64,000 nt of DNA from Candidatus Limnocylindrales bacterium (GTDB lineage: Bacteria; Moduliflexota; Moduliflexia; Moduliflexales; JAUQPW01): contig DATMBG010000033.1 of NCBI GenBank assembly GCA_035559535.1, positions 62,001 to 126,000 on the forward strand, written 5' to 3'. Shown here one piece after another: positions 1 to 8,044 of this stretch. The position numbers and the translations under genes were made by a program. The notes below the pieces were generated by a model, which was not told the origin of the DNA, did not search any database, and was given only the letters and a program-made list of their open reading frames with translations. The number at the start of each line of letters is the position of its first letter. The stretch's first letter is position 1.

Positions 1-56
1 CCTTGGAAATTTTCCATTTTAGGGCTTTACATTGTCCTCACATTATCAAAACTTAG

Positions 57-1067
57 TTGTTGTCTAGAAATTTATCATTATTTATTAATGATAGTATTGA
101 TAATCACTATTATGATAATAACCAATCCTCTATTGTAGGACATTATCGCCTCAAAATTCTGAATTGGGCTCCTGGTATCTGGCTTTACTATACCTTAAAC
201 TTGTCCAATTTTTGGGCTGTTATACGTGATACTCTGTCTCATTATCTACTTATCATTGTTATCTGTATGGGAATGATAGGGTTAATCTTACAGCAGTCTA
301 AATATATGGAGAGAACCTTACTTTTATTTTGGTTCGTAAGCTCTATAGGATTTATTACCTATAGCTATCTAGGTCAGATCCTCCCGAGAAATAAGGTACC
401 TATCCCAAGTATAGTTCCTGGATACCATTTTTTATTTTATTTAAAAGCTCTAGAATCGATCTTATTTGGTTATGGAATGGTTACTATCAGTCGGTTTATC
501 GTTGTTTTAATTAAGTCTCTGATACTATTTGTTAACAGATCGTTCTTTATAAGAATCCCGCTTAAACCGTGGTATGAAAAAACAGTTCTATGTTTGTTAA
601 TCCTAGTTGCTTTTGTAAAAGTTTATCCATCGTACCTATCTCGGGAAGATTTTACTGCATTCCGTATCTTGGCTCAACAGATGAGCCAAAAACAGGATAT
701 GAAAGCCTTTATTTGGATTCGAGAACATACTCAGCCAACGGATGTCTTTTTAGCTCCCGATGATTTAGCCCTGTTCCTGGTGGGAGCATCCGGGCGTAAA
801 GTGATTGCTGTGGATGGCTTTTTTTCAAATCCTTATGTAGATTGGTCCTCTCGTGTTTTTGATAGAAATTTAATGCTTAACTACTTAAAAAACGGGGATT
901 TTGAAGGGTTTTGTATGTTAGCTCTTAAGCATCATGTCACGTATATGGTTACCTACAATGATCAATCTCAGTACATAAATGACTCTACCTCATCTTTTCT
1001 ACGCAAAGAATTTTCGAGTGATAAAACAAGCATTTATGGGGTTCTAGGATGTCCCAAAAATCCATAA
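57..1067 (+). CDS. C-terminal part of a polytopic membrane protein, possibly frameshifted at the window edge
   Basis: The readable frame of 336 residues has about four hydrophobic segments in its first half and a soluble C-terminal half with a segment FIWIREHTQPTDVF followed by LAPDDLALFLVGASG. That layout (membrane segments, then a soluble tail with a WI-x-E-x-T motif) is seen in large membrane proteins related to GT-C glycosyltransferases, which are usually much longer. The frame opens with a TTG directly after an in-frame TAG at 54-56, while frame 1 from base 1 to about 139 also reads as a hydrophobic membrane segment (starting PWKFSILGLYIVLTL). I infer that the N-terminal half lies left of the window and that a frameshift near 45-60 separates the two parts, or that the gene is degraded. 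No RBS supports the TTG. Function beyond membrane glycan or lipid metabolism is not recognisable. Confidence 0.45.
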   Translation: MLSRNLSLFINDSIDNHYYDNNQSSIVGHYRLKILNWAPGIWLYYTLNLSNFWAVIRDTLSHYLLIIVICMGMIGLILQQSKYMERTLLLFWFVSSIGFITYSYLGQILPRNKVPIPSIVPGYHFLFYLKALESILFGYGMVTISRFIVVLIKSLILFVNRSFFIRIPLKPWYEKTVLCLLILVAFVKVYPSYLSREDFTAFRILAQQMSQKQDMKAFIWIREHTQPTDVFLAPDDLALFLVGASGRKVIAVDGFFSNPYVDWSSRVFDRNLMLNYLKNGDFEGFCMLALKHHVTYMVTYNDQSQYINDSTSSFLRKEFSSDKTSIYGVLGCPKNP

Positions 1068-1107
1068 ATTCTCCTTTTACTTAAAGACTACTTAAAACAG
1101 GATTTCT

Positions 1108-1495
1108 ATGGTACTTTTTACCGGTAATGTATGGCTATATACAAACGATATTACTCGTACTAAAATCAAACGATATACTATGGGGACATCGGGTTTGATA
1201 TTTAATGGAAAGACTATAATATCTATCCCTCGAAAGTCATGAGAACGTTCACGTAGAATATACACCCTCTGCTGGTTTCTACCAAATGTTAGCGGGATAT
1301 TATACAGGATCAGGAGGAACTGCAATTGATTATCTTTACAGGTATGGGGGAGATACCTGGTTTTACTATGCAACTGTTTTGTCATCTACAGGTTTAATCG
1401 GGATGCCAGCCGCGCATCCTAACACCTTTCATAAGGTTTATTTTGCTTGGTTTGATGCACAAGGCTACCCAGAGATCTATTATACGAGTTGGTAA
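1108..1495 (+). pseudogene. Frameshifted remnant of an unknown protein
   Basis: Two overlapping plus-strand frames read like one protein. The first, from ATG 1108 to a TGA at about 1243, starts MVLFTGNVWLYTNDITRTK and contains SGLIFNGKTIISIPRK. The second, one base out of phase, continues from about 1232 (ESHENVHVEYTPSAGFYQML) to TAA 1495, ending FAWFDAQGYPEIYYTSW. Both halves are rich in Tyr, Trp, Gly and Thr with a beta-strand-like rhythm, as in beta-propeller or carbohydrate-binding folds. A single-base indel around 1232-1240 would join them. I do not recognise the family. A sequencing error is as likely as true decay, but an adjacent possible frameshift at the window edge favours a decaying region. 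The minus-strand frame over the same bases looks like a shadow. Confidence 0.35.
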
Positions 1496-1610
1496 CTATA
1501 ACAAGTGCAATCATAAAATTTTTATTGACTTCCATAGATAGACTCCTTACCCTAATTCTTGAGTCTTAAGGCCTTTAAACAGGATTAACTTTTTACCAGG
1601 AGGTGCTTTT

Positions 1611-1826
1611 ATGTGCTGGGAGTGGGAAGAAGAAATTTATAGAAATTGGCTAAAAAACCGAATTCAACAAGAACAAAAACAGGATCAGATGGAAGAAAAA
1701 GAGGTTGAGGAGATTTCCGAGGTAAAGGAAAAACAGGTTCGTTCAGATGCTCCCATCTATAGATACTTAAAATCCGATCTGGATACCAAAAATGAAAGTA
1801 GACGGAAATCCGTAAAAACCCATTAG
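1611..1826 (+). CDS. Small charged hypothetical protein
   Basis: Seventy-one residues, starting MCWEWEEEIYRNW and followed by a Glu/Lys/Gln-rich helix-prone stretch. The ATG is preceded by an excellent ribosome-binding site (AGGAGG, positions about 1599-1604, seven bases before the start), which is the main support for it being real. There is no signal peptide or membrane segment. Short proteins beginning MCWE with a charged helical body occur widely in environmental bacteria without known function. It stands alone, about 110 bases before the amidohydrolase. I infer a cytoplasmic helical peptide but no role. Confidence 0.6.
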   Translation: MCWEWEEEIYRNWLKNRIQQEQKQDQMEEKEVEEISEVKEKQVRSDAPIYRYLKSDLDTKNESRRKSVKTH

Positions 1827-1937
1827 CCTCTTAAAATCGGTTAGAACCACACCAGAAACCCGTTTTCTTAGATTTTGGATAACTACCTGATTAATGAAAA
1901 CGGGTTTCTCAATCCTTTTTCCAGTCCAAAAGAAGCT

Positions 1938-2810
1938 ATGATTGTGGATGGTCACACCCATGTTTGGAGATATCCCGAGCACTTAAGCGATGAATTTGTC
2001 TACGATGCTTCCCATGTCGGTGGGATTCCTGGAGGACAACAAGAAAAGATAAACCCCATTATGAATATAAACCTGGACGATCACTGGAAGGCCATGGAGC
2101 CGGTAGACAAAGCCATTGTAGTGGCTTTTAAAAGTAATCATTTAAAGGTCCATGTGCCCAATGAATATGTGGCTCAGTACGTGCAAATACATCCAGATAA
2201 GCTTATCGGTTTTGCCTCGGTAGATCCCCACGATCCAGATCCTATAGCAGAGATAGAACATGCGGTTGAAGATCTGGGTCTCAAGGGGCTTAAGCTCTCC
2301 CCTATTTATCAAAATGTCCCTCCAACGGATCCCGGCCTGCTCCGAATTTTTGGAAAAGCCGAAAAACTGGGATTACCTGTTCTTATCCACCAAGGAGCTA
2401 CTTTTCCCAGGCGGGTTAATCTCAAAAATGCCCTTCCAGTTCTCCTGGAAGACGTTGCACTTCAGTTTCCCGACTTGAAGATGGTTATTGCCCACTTGGG
2501 TCATCCCTGGGAAGTAGATACCCTTGTTTTAATCCGAAAGCAGCCGAATCTCTATGCGGATATCTCAGCCCTTTATTATCGCCCCTGGCAGCTTTACAAT
2601 TCCCTGATATTAGCCATGGAATACGGGGTGACCCACAAGTTAATATTTGGCTCCGATTATCCCTTCACTACCCCGGCCAGTACCATCCGGGCTCTCTATG
2701 AACTTAACAACCTGGTGGAGGGGACCCGATTGCCTAAAATACCCAAAGAAGTGCTGGATGGAATTATCTATCGGGATAGTCTGGCCCTTCTGAATCTTAC
2801 TGTTCCATAA
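1938..2810 (+). CDS. Amidohydrolase 2 family metal-dependent hydrolase
   Basis: A 290-residue TIM-barrel hydrolase of the amidohydrolase-2 (ACMSD-like) family, which hydrolyses or decarboxylates cyclic or aromatic acids using one divalent metal. Visible motifs in order: the N-terminal metal pair H6-T-H8 (DGHTHVW), the strand-5 histidine in LIHQGATFP near residue 150, the strand-6 histidine in IAHLGHPW near 185, and the catalytic aspartate in FGSDYPF near 241. I chose ATG 1938 because HTH motifs in this family sit within the first ten residues; an upstream in-frame TTG at 1875 would add 21 unlikely residues. It is the first of three plus-strand genes with a MaoC hydratase and an acyl-CoA synthetase, suggesting degradation of an unusual carboxylic acid. 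The substrate cannot be read from sequence. Confidence 0.85.
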   Translation: MIVDGHTHVWRYPEHLSDEFVYDASHVGGIPGGQQEKINPIMNINLDDHWKAMEPVDKAIVVAFKSNHLKVHVPNEYVAQYVQIHPDKLIGFASVDPHDPDPIAEIEHAVEDLGLKGLKLSPIYQNVPPTDPGLLRIFGKAEKLGLPVLIHQGATFPRRVNLKNALPVLLEDVALQFPDLKMVIAHLGHPWEVDTLVLIRKQPNLYADISALYYRPWQLYNSLILAMEYGVTHKLIFGSDYPFTTPASTIRALYELNNLVEGTRLPKIPKEVLDGIIYRDSLALLNLTVP

Positions 2811-2868
2811 TTGGAAACCAGGAGTTAGGAACCAGCCTATACCGGCTTCTGATTTCTGAATAACCCAG

Positions 2869-3804
2869 ATGGCCCAAATGAAAAACCTTATCTATGAAGA
2901 GATTGAAGTTGGAGAGGACCTGGGTCCTTACCAGCATCCTTTAACCAAACAACTGGTTCAAAAATACTGTGCCGCCATAGATAGTACTTATCCCTGGCAG
3001 ATCCTCGAGAACTCTACGCCCATCCCTGTTGTTCCCCCTACCCTGATAGGTAATCTTTCTTTTCGTCTACTTGAAACCAAATTTTATCGACAACCTGGAA
3101 CCATCCATGCAAGTCAGGAGATGAAGTTTTTCCGTCCCATTCGCCTGGATCGTAAGCTTTTCTCCAGGGGAAGAATGTTGGATAAATATATAAAACGGGG
3201 TAAGCGATGGGTGGTCTATGAAGCTTATTTTTACCATGAAGACGAGCAGGACTTGGGATACAGTCGGATAACCGAGGTTCTACCTGGCTTTGTCAGGGAG
3301 CCAGAAGAACATAGAAACCCTATCGAACCCAGGGACGCCCAGACGCCGAGACGCATGAATTTCGAGCTACCCTCCACGTCCCAGGGTATTTCGGCTCCGG
3401 GTACCGTTCTCGGACCCGTTATTCGAAAGATCACCCAGGAAAAAATGACCGCCTACTCCGAGGATAGCCAGACCGCCCAACGAGGTATTTCCATTCATAT
3501 CCACGAAGAAGTAGCCCGGAAAGCAGGTTTAAAAGGAACTGTGGCCCAGGGTCTTATGTTTGTGGATTACATTTCGGAATTGATGGCCCAAACCTTCGGA
3601 ATGGGTTGGATCCAGCATGGAGAGCTTTCTGTTAAATTTATTGCATCGGTTTATGCTGGTGATGAAATTACAGCCAGGGGAGTGGTTAAGGAACAAGTTA
3701 TCGAAGGCACATATCCCCGGACCCTGGTTGAAGTCTGGTGCGAGAATCAGGCAGGACAAAAGGTAACCGTAGGAATTGCCAGTGCCATCAACCCTCAACC
3801 ATGA
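2869..3804 (+). CDS. MaoC-type double-hotdog dehydratase
   Basis: A 311-residue protein with two hot-dog halves. The N-terminal half (about 1-150) resembles the FAS1-type dehydratase region, with the hydrophobic strand PTLIGNLSFRLLE. The C-terminal half (about 175-311) is a MaoC hydratase domain with the hot helix IHIHEEVARKAGLKGTVAQGLM and the strand HGELSVKFIASVYAGDEI. These enzymes hydrate or dehydrate enoyl- and hydroxyacyl-CoA thioesters in the cytoplasm. The His in IHIHEE matches the family histidine, and Asp in YSEDSQ may be its partner, although the usual D-x-N-P-x-H spacing is altered. ATG 2869 lacks a clear RBS and a second ATG lies three codons on. It sits between an amidohydrolase and an ADP-forming acyl-CoA ligase, fitting a beta-oxidation-like step. 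Confidence 0.8.
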   Translation: MAQMKNLIYEEIEVGEDLGPYQHPLTKQLVQKYCAAIDSTYPWQILENSTPIPVVPPTLIGNLSFRLLETKFYRQPGTIHASQEMKFFRPIRLDRKLFSRGRMLDKYIKRGKRWVVYEAYFYHEDEQDLGYSRITEVLPGFVREPEEHRNPIEPRDAQTPRRMNFELPSTSQGISAPGTVLGPVIRKITQEKMTAYSEDSQTAQRGISIHIHEEVARKAGLKGTVAQGLMFVDYISELMAQTFGMGWIQHGELSVKFIASVYAGDEITARGVVKEQVIEGTYPRTLVEVWCENQAGQKVTVGIASAINPQP

Positions 3805-3852
3805 ACAATCCCTAGGTAAGAATTCTTCACCCCTTACCTCTTTCGCTTTTGT

Positions 3853-6072
3853 ATGGTTACAGATCTAAATCCCATGTTTAATCCCAGCTCTGTGGCGATT
3901 ATAGGAGCTTCCGATGATCCTCTGAAGATAGGATATCGGCCCGTCCAAAATTGTCTTAAATTCGGCTTTAAGGGGAAGCTTTTTCCCATTAATCCCAAAT
4001 ATACAACGGTCGCTGGAGTGCCCTGTTATCCCCATCTTAACGAAATCAAAGAGGAGATTGATCTGGTCGTCATTTCGGTTCCGGTTAATCAGGTCCTGAA
4101 GGCTTTAGAAGACTGTATAAACAAAGGGGTCAAAGCCGTAGTAATTTACAGCTCGGGCTTCTCAGAGATAGGAGAGGCTGGAAAACGGATTCAGGATCAG
4201 ATGCGAGAACTTATCCGGACCGGTGGTTTGAGAGTTTGCGGCCCGAATTGCCAGGGAATTGCAAACCTTTACACAGGTCTGAATGTATCCTTTTCTACAT
4301 GTTTCCTTCGCTATGGGGCTAAACCGGGTCCTTTGGGATTGGTTACCCAGAGTGGGATGGTAGGTGGCATTATTTACCCCCTAGGACTTGAACATAACCT
4401 GGGGTTCAGTTATTGGATCAGTATTGGCAATGAAGTCGATTTGGATTTTGCCGATTGTGTAACCTATCTGGCTCAGGATGAAAATACCCGGGTCATCCTG
4501 GGTTATCTGGAAAATATGGGAGATGGTCGTAAATTACAGAGAGCCGTCCAGATAGCCCATCAACAAGAAAAACCTGTCATAATAGTTTTAGCCGGAAGGA
4601 CTGAGGTAGGGGCCCGGGCAGCTCTTTCCCATACAGGGTCTCTGGCCGGAGATGCCCGACTCACAGATGCAGTTTTGAAACAGATGGGAATTCTGCGGGT
4701 TTACGACCTTCAAGAACTTATGGATAGTGCCAACTTATTGGCCCGATCCATAGGAGGGAAAAGTAAGGCAGCAAGGTTGACAGATTGTAATTCTGCTTTA
4801 ATCCCCCACCACCCCAAGTCTCATCGACCAAAACTTCCGAAGGGGAGACGGGTTGGGATTATAACGAACTCCGGAGGAACCGGTGTAATGATGGCAGATA
4901 CCTGTGTGGATTTGGGATTGGAAGTACCCTCCTTCTCGGAAGATCTCCAAGAGAAAATTGCCCAGATTATTCCGGTTTTCGGATCTCCCCGTAACCCTAT
5001 CGATATGTCTTTAGCGATGCTGGATCAACCGGAAGTACTTCCTCGCATTGTCCGACTCCTAGATCAAGAAGGACCCGTAGACACCATCGTTGCTTTCCTG
5101 GGTATGATGGGGGGAACTTACCCCCTGGATAAAATTGTACCGGATCTCATCCACCTATCCCAAACAACCACAAAACCTTTCCTTGTGACCTGGATGGTCG
5201 GAGTTCAAGATGCCTTCCAAAATTTGCAAACCGCCGGGGTTATAATTTATAGAGATCCTACCCAATGCCTTAAAAGCCTGGCCACTCTGGTCCGGTATGT
5301 AGACCGGATTCAAGAATCTAAAGGAAATGGAGGAAAATGGGAGGGTAAGAGAACAGAAACCCGTCCAGCTACTCCCCTACCTGCTCATCTGCCTGCCCAT
5401 TCATCGATTTTGGATGAACATACCAGCAAGAATTTACTGGCCGGTTATGGAATTCCATCGTGCCGGGAGAAATTAACTTCTTCGGAAGAAGAAGCGGTGC
5501 TTGCAGCTCAAGAGCTGGGTTATCCCGTGGTGCTCAAGGTTTGCTCCGCTGAGATTCCTCATAAAAGCGAACTTGGTCTGGTAAAGATCTCTCTTTCCAA
5601 CCCCGATGAGGTAAGAAAGGCTTATCGAAATCTCATGGTTACCCTGGAACAGAAAGCTCCCCGGGCTAAACTTCAGGGAATCCTGGTTCAAGAAATGGTT
5701 ACAGAAGGTATCGAAATGGCTTTAGGTATCGTCCAAGATCCCCGCTTCGGTCCGGTCATCTTGTGTGGATTGGGTGGGATCTTCATGGAAATTCTTAAAG
5801 ACGTCAGTTGGCGAATGGCCCCTGTAAGCCCTGCCCAGGCCAGATCTATGCTCCAGGAACTTCAAGGCTATCCCCTCCTCCTCGGAGCTCGGGGGAGGCC
5901 TCCGGCCGATCTGGAAGCCCTCATAGATACTATGGTTCGATTATCTCAACTGGCTATGGAATTATCAGAAGAAGTTAAAGAAATTGATCTAAATCCCCTC
6001 ATGGTTTTAAACCGGGGAAAAGGCGTAAAAGCCGTAGATGCTTTGATGATCCTTAAACCTCATCAGATCTGA
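3853..6072 (+). CDS. NDP-forming acyl-CoA synthetase, fused alpha and beta subunits
   Basis: A 739-residue acetate-CoA ligase (ADP-forming) type enzyme, interconverting an acyl-CoA plus ADP and phosphate with free acid plus ATP. Domains in order: CoA-binding Rossmann domain (about 8-130, starting NPSSVAIIGASDD), succinyl-CoA-ligase-like domains (about 150-480) with the phosphohistidine motif SHTGSLAGD near 260, and a C-terminal ATP-grasp domain (about 530-739) with GYPVVLKV and EIDLNPL. The start is ATG 3853; a second in-frame ATG at 3874 would place NPSSVA closer to the N terminus as in many homologues. Two low-complexity linkers are unusual: one near residues 305-330 and one near 490-520 that coincides with a repeat-like DNA insertion (5321-5405). 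It likely activates or conserves energy from the acid handled by the two upstream enzymes. Confidence 0.88.
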   Translation: MVTDLNPMFNPSSVAIIGASDDPLKIGYRPVQNCLKFGFKGKLFPINPKYTTVAGVPCYPHLNEIKEEIDLVVISVPVNQVLKALEDCINKGVKAVVIYSSGFSEIGEAGKRIQDQMRELIRTGGLRVCGPNCQGIANLYTGLNVSFSTCFLRYGAKPGPLGLVTQSGMVGGIIYPLGLEHNLGFSYWISIGNEVDLDFADCVTYLAQDENTRVILGYLENMGDGRKLQRAVQIAHQQEKPVIIVLAGRTEVGARAALSHTGSLAGDARLTDAVLKQMGILRVYDLQELMDSANLLARSIGGKSKAARLTDCNSALIPHHPKSHRPKLPKGRRVGIITNSGGTGVMMADTCVDLGLEVPSFSEDLQEKIAQIIPVFGSPRNPIDMSLAMLDQPEVLPRIVRLLDQEGPVDTIVAFLGMMGGTYPLDKIVPDLIHLSQTTTKPFLVTWMVGVQDAFQNLQTAGVIIYRDPTQCLKSLATLVRYVDRIQESKGNGGKWEGKRTETRPATPLPAHLPAHSSILDEHTSKNLLAGYGIPSCREKLTSSEEEAVLAAQELGYPVVLKVCSAEIPHKSELGLVKISLSNPDEVRKAYRNLMVTLEQKAPRAKLQGILVQEMVTEGIEMALGIVQDPRFGPVILCGLGGIFMEILKDVSWRMAPVSPAQARSMLQELQGYPLLLGARGRPPADLEALIDTMVRLSQLAMELSEEVKEIDLNPLMVLNRGKGVKAVDALMILKPHQI
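5321..5405. repeat. Purine-rich/pyrimidine-rich repeat insertion kept in frame in the acyl-CoA ligase
   Basis: A purine-rich stretch (units like GGAGGAAAATGG and GAGGGTAAGAGA) is followed by a pyrimidine-rich stretch (ACTCCCCTACCTGCTC, then ATCTGCCTGCCCATTC) with 7-8-base periodicity that can fold back on the first. It encodes the linker KGNGGKWEGKRTETRP and ATPLPAHLPAH between the ligase and ATP-grasp domains. The length keeps the frame open. It matches the style of elements at 8392, 9165 and 33219. Confidence 0.5.
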
Positions 6073-6135
6073 TCTTTACCTCTGTAGTGGGTCAAACGTC
6101 TCGTTTGACAATCTCGTTTGACAATATGGTAAAGA
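6073..6135. repeat. Nested inverted repeats after the acyl-CoA ligase
   Basis: Directly after the stop codon, an outer pair TCTTTACC (6073-6080) and GGTAAAGA (6128-6135) encloses an inner hairpin GTCAAACG (6091-6098) and CGTTTGAC (6102-6109), with a direct copy of TCTCGTTTGACAAT following. The 15-mer ACGTCTCGTTTGACA (6096-6110) recurs at 29173-29187. It may act as a terminator, although there is no T-run, or be a mobile repeat remnant. Confidence 0.5.
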
Positions 6136-6234
6136 AATTAAATGGAAAGTAATCTTTAAGTCTGAATGAAGCACTCGTTGACAAGGATTAATAGGTATCG
6201 GTAATCCGTTGACGAAGACTTTATTTCGGTTATA

Positions 6235-7998
6235 ATGAAAGAATCACTTGTAACTCTCAGTGGGATCCTCTTTTTCATTTTTTCCCTGACCGCTCTTTCC
6301 CTGACTGCCGACTTAACCACCTCTATACAGCCTGAGGCTCTCATAAACCATATTCGATATCTGGCCTCGGAAGACCTCAAGGGACGGTATCCTGGAACTC
6401 CAGGATCTCAAAAGGCTGTCGAGTATATCAAAGAAAAGTTTAAGGAATATGGACTCTCTCCCATTCCCTTGCCCTATATGGGGGTTAGTTTGAAATCTGT
6501 CCCTGTTTATGAGCAACCCTTTTCTATAACGATTCGGGATTTAAAAACGTTTCATCTGAATTTTAAGAAAAAGCCTTTGATTTCTCTCCATAGGGTTGAA
6601 GAAAAAAAATTTAAGAAATTCACCCCCTCCCCCCATGCAGGGAGGGTGAGGGAGGGGCTGAATCAGGCAGATAGAATAGAAAATGATGAGCGGTTTGAAC
6701 GGCCGACTTTGTCATCTCCGATTCCTTTAATTTTTTCTCCGGAAGGGACCTACCAGTTGGATCCGGTTTTTGCCGGATATGGATTAATAACTTCTGGTTA
6801 TGATGCCTACCAGGGCTTAACAGTTCAAAACAAGGCCGTCATCATATTGGATGAAGTCCCGGACTTTCTTAGAAGTTATTTGAGAACCCGGGGGACCCTT
6901 CCCCTTCTCTTTGAGAAGATAAAAACGGCGCAAGAGCATGGTGCTAAAGCCCTCATCTTGTATGTAGAAGCTAATTTAAATGTTTTTGCGCCCTACCTCC
7001 TATATCCGTCCCGGCTTCCAGAGCCTATGGCCCAGGAAATTAACAAAGCTCGAAAGCAGGAAAATTTCATTTCCCTGGAAATGGAGATATCCAAGATGTT
7101 GAGTAGTGTTAAGAAACCTCCCTTTGAGGTTAAGATCCCTGTAGTACTGATTCCCTACTATCCGGCGGATACCCCTGTATGGCTGGATGGGAAAACCACT
7201 TTCTCAGAGCTTAAAGAGTCCTTAGAACAAGCCTTCTCTTCCAACGGTCAAGATGTCACTTCCTCCTGGAAAGTGGATTTCTTAGAAAACTGGACCCTTG
7301 ACCTGGAGATAAGATATAAGACTCAAGAGATTAAGACGACCAATGTTCTGGGATTTCTTCCAGGTCAAGATATCCAGAGCTGTAAAGGGATCCTGTTGAA
7401 ATGCGCCTATGAAGTCGTCATTCTAGGAGGCCATTATGATCATTTGGGAACCAATTCTGAAGGGAAAGTTTTTTACGGGGCCGATGATAATGCATCGGGG
7501 ATAGCAGCACTTCTGGAAATTGCTAAAGCCCTTTCCAACAGAAAACATGAACTCAAACGGAGCGCGTTATTTATAGCTTTTGGAGCTGAAGAATGGGGAC
7601 TATTGGGATCCCAGTTTTATGTGGATCACCCGGTTGTTCCCCTGGATCGGGTGATAGCCATGCTAAATCTGGATTCTATCGGCAAAGGTAAGCCTATGGA
7701 AATCCACCTGGTAGGCTCTTCCGTTTATCCTGAGCTGGCTTCCATAAGTCGAAAATACATGGCCCAGCTCGGATTGAAGGAAGGCCCAAACCTGGATCAT
7801 TTTGCCTTTGAGTATGGAACCGATCATTATCCTTTTCATCTAAAAGGAGTTCCTGCTATGGAATATTATGCCTCCAATTTTAACGAACTTCATACCCTTC
7901 AAGATACTCCGGCACGCATACAACCGGATAAAGTCGCTCAGGTCGCTAAAGTGGTTTTCCTGACCGCTTTTGACTTGCTAACCACGGGGAGAAATTAA
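6235..7998 (+). CDS. Secreted M28-family zinc aminopeptidase with PA-like insert
   Basis: A 587-residue exported metallopeptidase. An N-terminal signal peptide (about 1-24, ILFFIFSLTALSL) is followed by the typical lead-in helix IRYLASEDLKGRYPGTPGS, a protease-associated-like insert (about 160-330) and the M28 catalytic domain. Zinc ligands and catalytic residues visible in order: H in GGHYDHLG (about 399), D in GADDNASG (about 415), E-E in GAEEWGLLGS (about 450), D in NLDSIG (about 477) and H in TDHYPFH (about 529). All five M28 positions are present, so it should be active on N-terminal residues of peptides in the periplasm or outside. No strong RBS precedes ATG 6235. An odd Pro/Arg-rich segment KKFTPSPHAGRVREGL near residue 130 is encoded by a GC-rich fold-back element (6620-6657). 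It stands alone. Confidence 0.88.
   Translation: MKESLVTLSGILFFIFSLTALSLTADLTTSIQPEALINHIRYLASEDLKGRYPGTPGSQKAVEYIKEKFKEYGLSPIPLPYMGVSLKSVPVYEQPFSITIRDLKTFHLNFKKKPLISLHRVEEKKFKKFTPSPHAGRVREGLNQADRIENDERFERPTLSSPIPLIFSPEGTYQLDPVFAGYGLITSGYDAYQGLTVQNKAVIILDEVPDFLRSYLRTRGTLPLLFEKIKTAQEHGAKALILYVEANLNVFAPYLLYPSRLPEPMAQEINKARKQENFISLEMEISKMLSSVKKPPFEVKIPVVLIPYYPADTPVWLDGKTTFSELKESLEQAFSSNGQDVTSSWKVDFLENWTLDLEIRYKTQEIKTTNVLGFLPGQDIQSCKGILLKCAYEVVILGGHYDHLGTNSEGKVFYGADDNASGIAALLEIAKALSNRKHELKRSALFIAFGAEEWGLLGSQFYVDHPVVPLDRVIAMLNLDSIGKGKPMEIHLVGSSVYPELASISRKYMAQLGLKEGPNLDHFAFEYGTDHYPFHLKGVPAMEYYASNFNELHTLQDTPARIQPDKVAQVAKVVFLTAFDLLTTGRN
6620..6657. repeat. C-rich/G-rich fold-back element in frame in the M28 peptidase
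   Basis: A left arm CACCCCCTCCCCCC is followed after CATGCA by a right arm GGGAGGGTGAGGGAGGGG. The composition differs sharply from the surrounding gene. It encodes TPSPHAGRVREG inside a region between the signal-proximal helix and the PA-like insert. It resembles the composite intergenic element at 44135-44247 (CCCTCACC... and GGTGAGGG arms). Confidence 0.55.
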
Positions 7999-8044
7999 AG
8001 AAGAAGGGAAGCATAGGAGCTTACCCTTTCTCTGATTATCTCAC

